This document shows, piece after piece, positions 1 through 9,716 of a stretch of 64,000 nucleotides of DNA. Position numbers and translations under genes: made by a program. Source of the stretch: Singulisphaera sp. (GTDB lineage Bacteria; Planctomycetota; Planctomycetia; Isosphaerales; Isosphaeraceae). Every line of letters begins with the position of its first letter. The stretch's first letter is position 1. The notes under the pieces are model-generated. The model saw nothing but the letters and a program-made list of their open reading frames with translations, was not told the origin of the DNA and made no database searches. The DNA lies in contig DAIDJG010000609.1 in NCBI GenBank assembly GCA_027451445.1, positions 1 through 64,000 of the forward strand, given 5' to 3'.

Positions 1-230
1 GGCATGGCGCCGAAGAACTTCTTGAAGGCGTCGAGCCCGCCGGCCGAAGCGACCAAGCCCGCTACCGGCGGCTCGACTCGGCCTCGTTCTCTCACCGAGG
101 CATCCTCGTCGGCCTTCGTCGACAATTCGTCGCTTGGTCCATGAAGCTTGACCGGACGTTTCGGGTGGGAAGGCGGCTTGGCCCTATCGGAGGCCGTCTT
201 ACTCGGCTTGCCTCGTTTTTTCGCGGCCAT
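1..230 (-). CDS. CheB/CheR-type chemotaxis methylesterase-like protein, N-terminal fragment (runs off window edge)
   Basis: Manual translation of the minus strand from ATG at 230: MAAKKRGKPSKTASDRAKPP...VEPPVAGLVASAGGLDAFKKFFGAMP, matching the CheB 'VxGIGASAGGLEAFxxFF' motif. Absent from the ORF track because it is incomplete. Confidence 0.7.
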   Translation of the reverse strand, partial: MAAKKRGKPSKTASDRAKPPSHPKRPVKLHGPSDELSTKADEDASVRERGRVEPPVAGLVASAGGLDAFKKFFGAM

Positions 231-457
231 CGGCGGTCCCCTTTCGGCCTCTCTCGGCTCTCATTGTACCCAGCGCTCATGGAACGTTCAGCCGAATGAA
301 CCCTGACACCGCGTGTCAGGGTGTCCCCCACAAAAAGTGTGTCAGGGCTCCCGACTGCGAGGTCGTTGACGCTCCGGTTAGAGTATCCCTCGACAGTTCT
401 GTCCTCCACACCTCAGAGCGGTGACGGAGCTGTTTAGGAAGAGTCGGGAGGTTGACC

Positions 458-830
458 ATGAAACAGCATGTCTGCTGATTGCCGATCGCGGTGGCGAGCA
501 ATGCGAGGCCTACGGCAGGCTCCTCAGAGCGCAGGGCTACGCGATCGAAACCTCCACGGATGGTCTGAATTGCACGGCGAAACTGCGACAGTTGAAGCCG
601 GCCGTGCTCGCGCTGAATCTGAGCTACTCTGAGGTGGGGCTGAGGGCGTGCTTGCCTCGCGCCGCAACGCGAGCCCCGCACCCAGGATCACCGAGCTGCT
701 CACGTCCACCGCTGCCGATCCACCGGATCAGGCTGATTTCACCGAGCCCCCCGTCGTGGACGACCTGCGCAGGTCTCGTGAAGTGGCCAGCCTGTTGAAG
801 ATCATACGCTCTGCCTTCGTCAAAAAGCGT
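458..830 (+). pseudogene. Decayed response-regulator receiver domain (frameshifted)
   Basis: One frame gives ACLLIADRGGEQCEAYGRLLRAQGYAIETSTDGLNCTAKLRQLKPAVLALNL; another continues GGAEGVLASRRNASPAPRITELLTSTAADPP...PPVVDDLRRSREVASLLKIIRSAF. Together they have REC-like layout. Confidence 0.55.
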
Positions 831-907
831 CGCAGGGACCTGTCAGACGTGGGTGGTGGTCTTGATCGCCCAGGGCTTCTTGTCGAAGGAATTACGGGAT
901 ACTGCCC

Positions 908-1399
908 ATGTTCCAGGTCGCCACTCCCCTGATCCAGCCCACCTGCGAGAGCTCCAAAGCGGAAGCGGACGCGCCCCCGGCGACCGCTCCGCTCCTCACG
1001 CAGGGCCTGGAGGACCACCGTCTGGCGGAACGAATCGAACGCGCTCTGCATGCGACCGGTTACGGGGCACTGCGCACCATCCAGGTCTCCGTCAACGCTC
1101 GATGCGTCATCCTCGAGGGTCGAGTCTCCAGTTACTATCTGAAGCAGGTCGCGCAGGCGACCGCCCTGGCTGTACCGGGAGGTCATCAGATCCGCAACGG
1201 CCTGGACGTGGTCCAATGGGACTCAGACCGCAGGGAGGCTGGCGACGTGCGAGAACCACAAAGCAAACTCAGTAGCCGTCAGGGAAGTCGGCATCGCGCC
1301 GGACGACCTCGGTCGGGTCATGGAACCGCGGTTCTCTACCAAGGCTCGCGAGATGGACTGTCTCGCGAAAGTTTTTCGACAAGATTCACCGCGGCCTGA
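908..1399 (+). CDS. BON-domain-like protein (C-terminal part may be non-native)
   Basis: ERIERALHATGYGALRTIQVSVNARCVILEGRVSSYYLKQVAQATALAVPGGHQIRNGLDVV resembles a BON domain. Confidence 0.55.
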   Translation: MFQVATPLIQPTCESSKAEADAPPATAPLLTQGLEDHRLAERIERALHATGYGALRTIQVSVNARCVILEGRVSSYYLKQVAQATALAVPGGHQIRNGLDVVQWDSDRREAGDVREPQSKLSSRQGSRHRAGRPRSGHGTAVLYQGSRDGLSRESFSTRFTAA

Positions 1400-1470
1400 G
1401 TCTGGTCCGTGAACCGGGCATGGAAAGCACGTTCACAGTCCGGCAGGCTGTGGCTACCTACGAAAGAGAG
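1285..1470 (+). pseudogene. Histidine-kinase HATPase remnant
   Basis: Frames give VGIAPDDLGRVMEPRFSTKAR and SLVREPGMESTFTVRQAVA, reminiscent of the C-terminal ATPase portion of hybrid kinases, with a frame change between them. Confidence 0.5.
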
Positions 1471-1477
1471 ATGCCCG

Positions 1478-2206
1478 ATGAGCGACGATGCCCCTAGCAT
1501 CCTCCTGGTAGAATATGATGTGTACATATGCGAAAATATGGCCGACATCCTCACCGATCAGGGATTTCGCGTCGACATGGCTCATGAAGGGATGATCGCC
1601 CTGGAACTGGTGCGACGGCAGCCGTACGACGTGGCGCTCCTCGACTTGAGGATGCCCGGCATGGACGGCCTGACGCTCTACCGCGAGATCAAGAAGGTGC
1701 AGGCCGGGACGGTCGCGCTCCTCGTCACCGCCTATGTCGGCGGGTCCACAGCCGAGGAGGCGATCGCCGCAGGGGCGTGGCGGGTCCTGTCCAAGCCCGT
1801 CGATCTACCGAGGCTGCTGGGCCTGATCGAAGAGGCGTTGGAACAGCCGCTGGTGCTGGTTGTCGATGACGACGCCGACCTGTGCGATAGCCTCTGGGAC
1901 CTGCTGCGCGAACGAGGCTACCGGGTCTGTATCGCCCACGACGGGCGGCAGGCGGCCGAGCGGCTGCGCGATTCGACACGGGTCGTTCTGATCGACCTGA
2001 AGCTCCCGGGCGGGGACGGCGACGAGGTATTCCATCAGGTCCGGGTTGCGAACCCGGAGGCGCGGACCATGCTCACCACCGGGTACCGGGCCGAGACGGA
2101 GTCGATGGTCGAGCGGCTCTGGACCGAGGGGGTCAACGCAATCTGCTACAAGCCGTTCGACATCCCCGAGTTCCTGGGGACTTTGGGACAACTGGCCAGA
2201 GGGTGA
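1478..2206 (+). CDS. Response regulator with two tandem receiver domains
   Basis: ILLVEYDVYICENMADIL...VALLDLRMPGMDGLTLYREI...VLVVDDDADLCDSLWDLL...VVLIDLKLPGGDGDEVF...CYKPFDI; two REC domains, no output domain. Confidence 0.85.
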   Translation: MSDDAPSILLVEYDVYICENMADILTDQGFRVDMAHEGMIALELVRRQPYDVALLDLRMPGMDGLTLYREIKKVQAGTVALLVTAYVGGSTAEEAIAAGAWRVLSKPVDLPRLLGLIEEALEQPLVLVVDDDADLCDSLWDLLRERGYRVCIAHDGRQAAERLRDSTRVVLIDLKLPGGDGDEVFHQVRVANPEARTMLTTGYRAETESMVERLWTEGVNAICYKPFDIPEFLGTLGQLARG

Positions 2207-2334
2207 CGGAGTGGCCTGCCGTTCGAACTTGGCGGAACCGAGCGACCTCCCCAACGGGACAACGGCTGACGCGCTACCGCGAATGGGGCGTCTGGCTCCT
2301 GCGGCCGACGTGATCGTTCTACGCGACGAGGACG

Positions 2335-2450
2335 AAAGGGACCGGCCTGGGCCGGGCGATCTGCCGGTGGATCATTGAGGCCCACGAGGGCCGGATCGTC
2401 CTCGGCGTTGGCGTTGTCCGGGGCGCGGAGTTCATCCCCATCCTACCGCG
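2335..2450 (+). pseudogene. Second HATPase remnant
   Basis: Translation KGTGLGRAICRWIIEAHEGRIVLGVGVVRGAEFIPILPR resembles the G2-box end of a histidine kinase ('GTGLGLAISRWIVEAHGGRI'). Confidence 0.55.
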
Positions 2451-2459
2451 AGGTAATCC

Positions 2460-3080
2460 ATGAACGCTTCGCTGCGCATCGCCGTCGCCGACGACGAGTT
2501 GGAGATGCAAGAGTACTACCAGACGATCCTGCCCGTGCTGGGCCACGTGGTCGTGGCCGTGGCAGGAACGGGCGCGGAGCTGGTCGAGAAGTGCCGCGCG
2601 CAGCATCCCGACCTGGTGATCACGGACATCAAGATGCCGGACATGGACGGAATTGAGGCAGCGGCGCAAATCTATCGGGAGGCGCCGATACCCGTCATCC
2701 TCGTCTCGGCGTATCACGACGCTGATTTTATCCAGCGAGCCGAGGCGAACCACATCCTGTCCTACCTGGTCAAGCCGATCAAGCAGGCCGACCTCGCACC
2801 GGCCATCGCGATTGTCGTGCGCCGCTTCCGGCAGTTCGAGACGCTCCGCCGGGAGACCACCGACCTGAAACACGCTCTGGAAGATAGGAAGCTCATCGAG
2901 CGGGCCAAGGGCCTGCTGATGAAAAAGGCGTCGCTCGACGAGGCGGAGGCATTCTTGCGGCTACAGACGCTGGCCAGCAATCAAAACCGCAAGCTGGTGG
3001 AGATCGCGCGAATGCTGCTGACGGCAGAGGAAGCGTTCGATGGGTCCAAGCCGGGCCGTCGACAAGGGGGCCTTCATTGA
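2460..3080 (+). CDS. REC-ANTAR antiterminator response regulator (AmiR/NasT-like)
   Basis: N-terminal REC (DDELEMQEYYQ...DLVITDIKMPDMDG...VKPI) plus C-terminal ANTAR (LEDRKLIERAKGLLMKKASLDEAEAFLRLQTLASNQNRKLVEIARMLL). Confidence 0.85.
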   Translation: MNASLRIAVADDELEMQEYYQTILPVLGHVVVAVAGTGAELVEKCRAQHPDLVITDIKMPDMDGIEAAAQIYREAPIPVILVSAYHDADFIQRAEANHILSYLVKPIKQADLAPAIAIVVRRFRQFETLRRETTDLKHALEDRKLIERAKGLLMKKASLDEAEAFLRLQTLASNQNRKLVEIARMLLTAEEAFDGSKPGRRQGGLH

Positions 3081-3159
3081 GTCTCGATGAGGAGGAGCCC
3101 GGCTTCGTCATCAGACCGTCTGCCATGGGAAGGTCGAGAATCGATGACCATCAAGGTTC

Positions 3160-3579
3160 ATGGGGTGCCATGGTATTGAGCTGACGGCCTCGTTTGATGG
3201 CCTTGCGGTGGAACGACAGGGTTTTCTCTTCCCCCCAAACCGGAGACGGACACCCGTGAGTATCGTACTGAAAGGCGGCGCGTTCGACGGTAGGCACCTT
3301 GAGGGAGGCCGCCCCAAAGCTGGCCTGCCCGCGCAGATTCAACTGACCGACACGGGTGCGGTTTTCTCCATCGTTCGCGAGGATGGCCATAAAGTCGACT
3401 ATCCCGATTACTGGAGGTTGTCGGACAAGACAAGGACGAGCGACCCAGCCGCGCCGACTCCGCCCTGGACCGCTCTCTACCACAAGACCGAGACGACCAG
3501 GTCGGGCGAAGTCGAGTTCCAGCACGTCGCGACCACCCACCACGAAAAACCACTCCCGCCGCCTCCGGCGGTTTGGTAG
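3160..3579 (+). CDS. Hypothetical protein
   Basis: ORF VSIVLKGGAFDGRHLEGGRPKAGLPAQIQLTDTGAVFSIVREDGHKVDYPDYWRL...; start uncertain (possibly GTG near 3256). Confidence 0.45.
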   Translation: MGCHGIELTASFDGLAVERQGFLFPPNRRRTPVSIVLKGGAFDGRHLEGGRPKAGLPAQIQLTDTGAVFSIVREDGHKVDYPDYWRLSDKTRTSDPAAPTPPWTALYHKTETTRSGEVEFQHVATTHHEKPLPPPPAVW

Positions 3580-3920
3580 CAAGGCAGGCGCAGCACAGTG
3601 GCTCACTCGCTGCGCCGATGACCCGCTTGTACGAGGATTCAGCGCAGTCTTGAGGGGAAGATCACGCGGTCGGTCACTCGTCGTGGTAGGATCGAACTTA
3701 CGCGTGTTAGGTCTTCGACTGGAAAGGGATCACACGAACGATTCCCTGGGAACTTGCCGTCAGGGGCTCAGGTTCATCAGTCCGGCTGGCTCCGAAAATA
3801 GCATCTCGATGCAGGCATGCGAAGCGAGGTGGACGCCTACTAGGGAACCTCGATCGCGGTGGTTAACCAACCGCCGGGGAGGAACAATGAAAAAACGCGT
3901 CGAACTTCCGAGGTTCCAGG

Positions 3921-4730
3921 ATGAAGATCAACGTCGGCTTTGAGATTGTCTACGATTGTCCTCAGCCCACTCCCATGATCCTGGCGCTCAGTATCCACTA
4001 TTCTCGCGTTTCTGACTTGCTGAGACCCGATCATCTCGTCATCAACCCGCCCGTTCCCATCAAGGCGTACCGCGACGGTTTCGGCAACTGGTGCAGCCGG
4101 ATTGTTGCACCGAAGGGCGAAGTGCGTCTCTGGACCGATACGATCGTCAACGATCCGGGAACCCCCGATCAGTACGATCGAGCGGCGCAGCAGCATCAGG
4201 TTCACGATCTGCCCGAAGACACTCTCGTCTACCTGCTGGGGAGCCGCTATTGCGAGACCGATCGCCTCTCGGAGACGGCCTGGTCGCTCTTCGGCAACGC
4301 ACCCACCGGCTGGGCTCGTGTCCAGGCCATCTGCGATTTCGTTCACGGGCATGTTCAGTTCGGATACGAACATGCGCGCCCGACGAAGACCGCATGGGAG
4401 ACGTTCAACGAACGTCAGGGCGTTTGCCGGGATTTCGCTCATCTGGCTGTGACTTTTTGCCGATGTGTGAACATCCCTGCGCGTTATTGCACCGGTTATC
4501 TCGGCGACATCGGCGTACCCCCAAGCGCCTCGCCGATGGATTTCAGCGGCTGGTTCGAAGCGTTCGTCGGCGGCCAGTGGTACACGTTCGATGCCCGGAA
4601 CAATGTTCCGAGGATCGGACGAGTCTTGATCGCGCGGGGACGAGACGCTGCCGACGTGGCGATCAGCACGACCTTCGGGCCCAACACTCTGAAATCGTTT
4701 CGGGTCTGGACTGACGAGGTCAAGAGCTGA
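3921..4730 (+). CDS. Transglutaminase-like family protein
   Basis: NERQGVCRDFAHLAVTFCRCVNIPARYCTGYL...MDFSGWFEAFVGGQWYTFDARNN: Cys/His/Asp transglutaminase-core pattern. Confidence 0.85.
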   Translation: MKINVGFEIVYDCPQPTPMILALSIHYSRVSDLLRPDHLVINPPVPIKAYRDGFGNWCSRIVAPKGEVRLWTDTIVNDPGTPDQYDRAAQQHQVHDLPEDTLVYLLGSRYCETDRLSETAWSLFGNAPTGWARVQAICDFVHGHVQFGYEHARPTKTAWETFNERQGVCRDFAHLAVTFCRCVNIPARYCTGYLGDIGVPPSASPMDFSGWFEAFVGGQWYTFDARNNVPRIGRVLIARGRDAADVAISTTFGPNTLKSFRVWTDEVKS

Positions 4731-5198
4731 GAGGTCAGGCGGCGGCGGGCGTTTCGTCCTCTATGAATCGCCGGATTGGGCGGAGCAGCCAGGGCGCCAA
4801 GCTTCAACGCCTCGGGGATCGACCTTTCTCAATAAATGATGAATATATCAGGACAAATTATATCCGGAGAAGAATCCTCGAGGATCTGTTCTACAGGCGG
4901 TGATTGTAGCCGCACGGCTAAGCGGAACGCCTTCGCTGTGGGTCCATGCCCAGCAGCACGGTGCGGTGCGTGCGGGGCATGACGCCGCACAGTCAGAGCG
5001 GCACGGCGACGCAAGTCCACGCGATCGACGAGCACATCTTTATCGACGGTGTACCACTTCCCGACCACGTCGGCTGCGGGACCGCGGGACTGCGGCGATT
5101 TTTTGGTTTTTTCTTGACGTCAAAGAGCTCTCCTGGCATATTGATGAGTTATAGAAGATCATCGGCTCCTGATGGGCCGAAGGGTCTTTGGCTAAGGT

Positions 5199-5242
5199 GG
5201 CCACGCTCGCGCGAATCGTCGCACGAGCGTGGCCTTTTTTTT
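5199..5242 (+). terminator. Rho-independent-type terminator
   Basis: 11-bp perfect stem ggccacgctcg (5199-5209) / cgagcgtggcc (5224-5234) followed by 8 T. Confidence 0.8.
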
Positions 5243-5306
5243 GGTCCCGCGCGCCGCAAGAGCCCGGCGGGGGGCCATCCGCCCATGGCTCTGGAGGAGA
5301 TCCGAG

Positions 5307-5948
5307 ATGACGATCGAGCGCTGGGACCCGTTCCGCGAGGCGATCAGTCTGCGCGAAGCGATGAACTCTCTGTTCGCGGAGAGCTACGTGCGGCCGGGCG
5401 ACCGGCCGGCGGTTGGCGGGACCGCGACGCTCCCCCTGGACGTTGCCGAGACCGAGGGCGAGTTTGTGATCAAGGCATCGTTGCCGGGCATCAAACCCGA
5501 GGACGTGCACATCACCGCCCACGGCGACACGCTCATGATCCGGGGTGAGAGCAAGGCCGAGGAGGAGAAGAAAGGCACGCACTGGCACATGCGCGAGCGT
5601 CGCGTCAGCTCGTTCGCGCGCTCCATTAGCCTGGGCACCCCGATCCAAGCCGACGCCGCGAACGCCCAGTTCGATCACGGGGTATTGACGCTGACCCTGC
5701 CCAAGACGGCGGCGGCCAAGCCGAAGCTAATCAAGGTGACGAGTAGCCCGACACCACCCCTATCGAGCGATCAGCCGGATCGTCCCGCTCAGGATCGAAA
5801 TACGTCTGTCACCGCCAAGAGCACTCCCGCATCCCAACCGATGAAGCCAAGTGGGAAGCCGGAGGCAACCCCCGACGTTGCGGCCGAGCAACCCCGCAAG
5901 TCGAACGAGACCGCGACGGCTGGCAAAGAAGCGGTGGCAAGCCGGTAG
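5307..5948 (+). CDS. Hsp20/alpha-crystallin small heat shock protein
   Basis: MTIERWDPFREAISLREAMNSLF...LPLDVAETEGEFVIKASLPGIKPEDVHITAHGDTLMIRGE...FARSISLGTPIQADAANAQFDHGVLTLTLPKT. Confidence 0.92.
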   Translation: MTIERWDPFREAISLREAMNSLFAESYVRPGDRPAVGGTATLPLDVAETEGEFVIKASLPGIKPEDVHITAHGDTLMIRGESKAEEEKKGTHWHMRERRVSSFARSISLGTPIQADAANAQFDHGVLTLTLPKTAAAKPKLIKVTSSPTPPLSSDQPDRPAQDRNTSVTAKSTPASQPMKPSGKPEATPDVAAEQPRKSNETATAGKEAVASR

Positions 5949-6132
5949 CGGAGAGTCGAAACGGGCCGACGCCACGGACCAACAGTAGGTCACCATGGCC
6001 AAGACGTTGTTGGAACGGTCGGGACAGGTCGACTTCCTTGACCGGCGTCATTGGTACGTTCTCGTAGCCATGCGGGGGATTGGCCCCCGCTCGCGCTGCA
6101 CTCAGTTCCTGTTCAAGAGAGGAAGAAGTCTC

Positions 6133-6303
6133 ATGTTGTACTATGCCATCGTGTTCGCGATCCTCGCCCTGGTCGCTGGCGTCCTCGGATTCGTGGGACT
6201 CAGCGGTACGCTCGCCTTGATCGCCAAGGTCCTGCTGTTCGTTTTCTTGGCCCTTTTCGTGGTCTCGCTGATATTCGGCGGGAGGCGTGGGTCGATCGTC
6301 TGA
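6133..6303 (+). CDS. DUF1328-type small membrane protein
   Basis: [56 protein letters not shown]. Confidence 0.8.
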   Translation: MLYYAIVFAILALVAGVLGFVGLSGTLALIAKVLLFVFLALFVVSLIFGGRRGSIV

Positions 6304-6361
6304 TCCTCGGTGGACGGGCGCGGCCCGTCTGCCGAAAGTCGTCGTCAGAGGAGGGTTTCGG

Positions 6362-6571
6362 ATGAGCAAGGTCGGGCACAATCGGATCGCGCTCCGCGCC
6401 GCGCTGCTGTTCGGAGCGCTCATAACCTTTGCCGGCTGTGAGACCAAGGGGCCTGCCGAACGCGCGGGCGAGAGCATCGACAAGAGCGTCCAGGACGCCA
6501 AGGACGCGATCAATCCTCCTGGCCCCTCGGAGAAGGCGGGACGAAGCATCGACAAGGCCCTGGGCAAGTGA
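6362..6571 (+). CDS. Small putative lipoprotein
   Basis: Lipobox-like ALITFAGC followed by short Lys/Asp-rich repeats (GESIDKSVQDAKDAI...GRSIDKALGK). Confidence 0.6.
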   Translation: MSKVGHNRIALRAALLFGALITFAGCETKGPAERAGESIDKSVQDAKDAINPPGPSEKAGRSIDKALGK

Positions 6572-6618
6572 CCCAAGGGTCGGCCCCGTTCATGGGCCAC
6601 ATCCTGGAGAATGGTCCC

Positions 6619-6789
6619 ATGCCTCGGTTCGTCATCACCTTCGCGGTCTTCGCCCTGATCGCCCGCAGCCTCGGCTTCGTCGCCGTTACAGGCACACTCG
6701 CGGTGATCGCCAAGATTTTGCAGCTCGGTTTCCTGGCCGCCTTCGTGGCCCCGCTGATCTTCGGCGGGACGTGGAAGCCGGCCGGTTGA
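6619..6789 (+). CDS. Second DUF1328-type small membrane protein
   Basis: MPRFVITFAVFALIARSLGFVAVTGTLAVIAKILQLGFLAAFVAPLIFGGTWKPAG; clear paralogue of 6133-6303. Confidence 0.7.
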   Translation: MPRFVITFAVFALIARSLGFVAVTGTLAVIAKILQLGFLAAFVAPLIFGGTWKPAG

Positions 6790-6865
6790 ACTTCGTTGTT
6801 GTGGGCAACCTCGTCGTGAGACAGCCCAAAGACCAATGATTTGTGGCTTCAGGAGACACAAACAC

Positions 6866-7081
6866 ATGAAACGCACACTGTTATCAGCTTTGATTCTCGG
6901 GGTCCTCGTGTTTCCCGCCGTCGGCCTGGTCGGCTGCGGCGAGGAGTCGAAGACGGGAAGGACGGAAACGGTCACGACGCCGGGTGGGACCACCACCACG
7001 ACCTCGGAGACCAAGGTCAAATCAACCGGTGAGAACCCGCCACCGAATTCCGCAGGCGAAACCGGTAAGACTGCTAGGTGA
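6866..7081 (+). CDS. Small putative lipoprotein
   Basis: MKRTLLSALILGVLVFPAVGLVGCGEESKTGRTETVTTPGG.. with lipobox. Confidence 0.6.
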   Translation: MKRTLLSALILGVLVFPAVGLVGCGEESKTGRTETVTTPGGTTTTTSETKVKSTGENPPPNSAGETGKTAR

Positions 7082-7376
7082 GAACGTCACACGGACCGCC
7101 CTCGACCACACGGGGGCGATCACACCGGCCGTTCCTGATTTCAAAAACGCTGAGTGAGCCATGCGGTTGAATTGGCGTCGATGCAAGTAATTGGCTCGAA
7201 GGTCACTGCTTCATGCTGTCATCCGGTCGAATGGAACTTCGGCGCGATCCCGGATGCCGGCTATGTAGGCATCCGCGCCGATTGCCCCGATGACGTGACC
7301 TTCGGGTCGTGCCAACACCAAGGCACTGTCGTCCAATCCCATCCCATTTCAGTACCACCGCTTGACAGGGATCCTC

Positions 7377-7688
7377 ATGGCGACCGATCGTGAGGTTGAG
7401 GAGATGATCGCCCGCTGCGTGGGCATTATGGTCTTCTACCGTAACAGCGGTAAGACAACGCAATCAAACCGCCGGATGGTCGCGGAGGTCCGGGCCGTCG
7501 CCGGTTGCGTAAAGGAGTGGCACCCGGCGGACGGCGTGGTCCGGCGCATCCTCGATTCGGTGAAAGCAGAGATGATCGTTCGGTACGGGCACGAGTTGGG
7601 CGTGAGGCTTGACGGCGAATTCTACACGGCTTTCGAGGGCGAGACCATGCCGTTGCCCATCCCTTCGCCATCGATGACCCGAAGTTGA
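7377..7688 (+). CDS. Hypothetical protein
   Basis: ORF MATDREVEEMIARCVGIMVFYRNSGKTTQSNRRMVAEVRAVAGCVKEWHPADGVVRRIL... Confidence 0.45.
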   Translation: MATDREVEEMIARCVGIMVFYRNSGKTTQSNRRMVAEVRAVAGCVKEWHPADGVVRRILDSVKAEMIVRYGHELGVRLDGEFYTAFEGETMPLPIPSPSMTRS

Positions 7689-7863
7689 CAATTTGTGGAA
7701 ACACCCCGCATGCCCGGTCGATGGTGCGAAGGCCGGTGAGCCGGCCCCGGGATCAGGGGCCAACGGTCAGGAACGATGGAGGACCAGCCAGAATGTCTTA
7801 CCGTAATGGCCGCCAGCGCCTTGGCGGCCCTCCTCGGGGCCGGAGATCGCGGAGTCGACAGGG

Positions 7864-8313
7864 CTAGAGCGTCGTGGGCTTTTCCAGTAGCTCCTTCAAT
7901 CGCGCCAGGTCATTGCGATTGGCTTTTCGCATCGCCGCTACGATGAAGGGTGCCACCAACCGAGAGAAGCCAGAGGGTGTGCCCCGGTTCCGAAGTGTCA
8001 TGCGAGTACTGCCTCCTTCCGTTGATTCCCACGTGTATGCGGTTTCCATCGGGAAAGGACCCTCGGCAGTACGCATGACCAGTCGCTCGCCTGGTATTAA
8101 TTCGACGACCTCATAGACGAATTTAATGTGCATACCCAAGAACTTGGCTGCAAATGTAATTAGCGAACCAACACACAGCGGTGGCGCAGATTTCCATTCG
8201 ACGGACTTGATGTTGAGATTCCAAGCTGGAGCAGTGTCTGGATTCGACGCGAACGCGGCGACGTCAGCTCTGGGGCAATCGATGACTGTCTCGGCTAATA
8301 TATCAACATTCAT
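7864..8313 (-). CDS. SRPBCC (polyketide cyclase/START-like) family protein
   Basis: MNVDILAETVIDCPRADVAAFASNPDTAPAWNLNIKSVEWKSAPPLCVGS...ERLVMRTAEGPFPMETAYTWE. Confidence 0.8.
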   Translation of the reverse strand: MNVDILAETVIDCPRADVAAFASNPDTAPAWNLNIKSVEWKSAPPLCVGSLITFAAKFLGMHIKFVYEVVELIPGERLVMRTAEGPFPMETAYTWESTEGGSTRMTLRNRGTPSGFSRLVAPFIVAAMRKANRNDLARLKELLEKPTTL

Positions 8314-8903
8314 GCACTTTATTCCTTTCTGGCGTGCCACTCTAAAGCGTAGCAGATCGGCCGCCGCATTGTGCCCTCGATCTTCTGGGAAAACTGTTGC
8401 TACGCGGCGAAGCCCCTTGCTCGCCCGTCCGCATGCCCGAGCTGTAGGAACCGCGTTTCATCGCGCGGCGAGCGCCCCTCGCGCTCTTCTTTCCGGCGCA
8501 TAAGCTTTCAGATGTCAGCTTCCCTTGCCGAACACGCCTTGGGCAGGCGCGAAAGGAAGATCCTAACCGCTTGTGAGACAGGTCCTCAAGGATTCTTATC
8601 CGGAGATGGTTCTTGCTGGCTTATTCATGATTCACTGAGGGCGGTTGATCATCGAGTCGCCGAAAACCGGCCCGGCTCGCTGCGTCGCGACCCCAAGTCC
8701 AGTGGCCAAAGCGGAAAGCGAGCTTGGTTTTACAAGAATCGGCCTTGTCTCCGGTCGAGGTTCATCCCGTTTCTGTCCCGCGTATTGATGTAAGTCGAGT
8801 CGGCAACGCTGAGCCTTTAGGGACTGAGCGGACAAAAAGTCTTGTTCCGGGCCGGTCGGCGGGTTGCAATGAGGTGCCTCCGTGGGAGTGATAAGGCACG
8901 GAA

Positions 8904-9716
8904 ATGGCGGGACGCATGCAGAGACAAGTGGCTAGTTCCGGGACTAACGCGAGAGCCGTGGGGTCGCCCTCGTGCCTGATTCTTCACGGGCTGGGCGGCG
9001 GGCCTTACGAGATCGAGCCGCTGATTGATGCGCTCAAGGCCGACGGACTTCGCGTCGAGGCGCCCATCTTGCCCGGCCACGAACCCGACGGCCCGGTCAT
9101 GCCGGCCTCAAATTGGCGCGGGTGGGCGGAGGCGACCGAGGCCGCCTTTGACGCGCTCGCCGCAGCCGGCGGGCCGGTGGTCGTGATCGGGTTCTCGACC
9201 GGCGGGACACTCGCCCTGCGCCTCGCCACACGCCGCCCGGTCGCGCGGATGGTGCTGCTCGCGCCGTTCCTGGCGATCCGCTACAGCGGGCTGATCCCGT
9301 TCCGACCAGCCAGCTACCTTCGGCACCTCGCTCAGGTCATCCCCGATCTGCCGCGCCGGCCGCCCGCCGTCCGCGACCGCGCGATGCGACGCTGGGCCTC
9401 CGACCATGACGGGTTCCGCACATTCAACCTCCATTCCACGATCAGCGCTCTCGAGCTGATCGACGAGGTCAGGTCACTCGTTTCCGGGATCACCACACCG
9501 ACCCTGATCATCCAAGGGAAGCTCGACACTGTTGTCGAGCCCTTCAACGCGCGCTGGCTTTACCGTCAGCTCGGCGCGACGACCAAGGCTTATATCAGCC
9601 TCCCACGGTCGGACCACCTGATCGCACTCGATCGTGACCGTCATAGGGCCATCACTGCGACCCTGGAGTTCGTTCGTGACGGTACGCTCCCGGCCGGGAG
9701 TGATCTGACGGGTTGA
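8904..9716 (+). CDS. Alpha/beta hydrolase (carboxylesterase-like)
   Basis: CLILHGLGGGPYEIEPLIDALKADGLRVEAPILPGHE...VVVIGFSTGGTLALRLA...PTLIIQGKLDTVVEP...SDHLIALD. Confidence 0.88.
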   Translation: MAGRMQRQVASSGTNARAVGSPSCLILHGLGGGPYEIEPLIDALKADGLRVEAPILPGHEPDGPVMPASNWRGWAEATEAAFDALAAAGGPVVVIGFSTGGTLALRLATRRPVARMVLLAPFLAIRYSGLIPFRPASYLRHLAQVIPDLPRRPPAVRDRAMRRWASDHDGFRTFNLHSTISALELIDEVRSLVSGITTPTLIIQGKLDTVVEPFNARWLYRQLGATTKAYISLPRSDHLIALDRDRHRAITATLEFVRDGTLPAGSDLTG

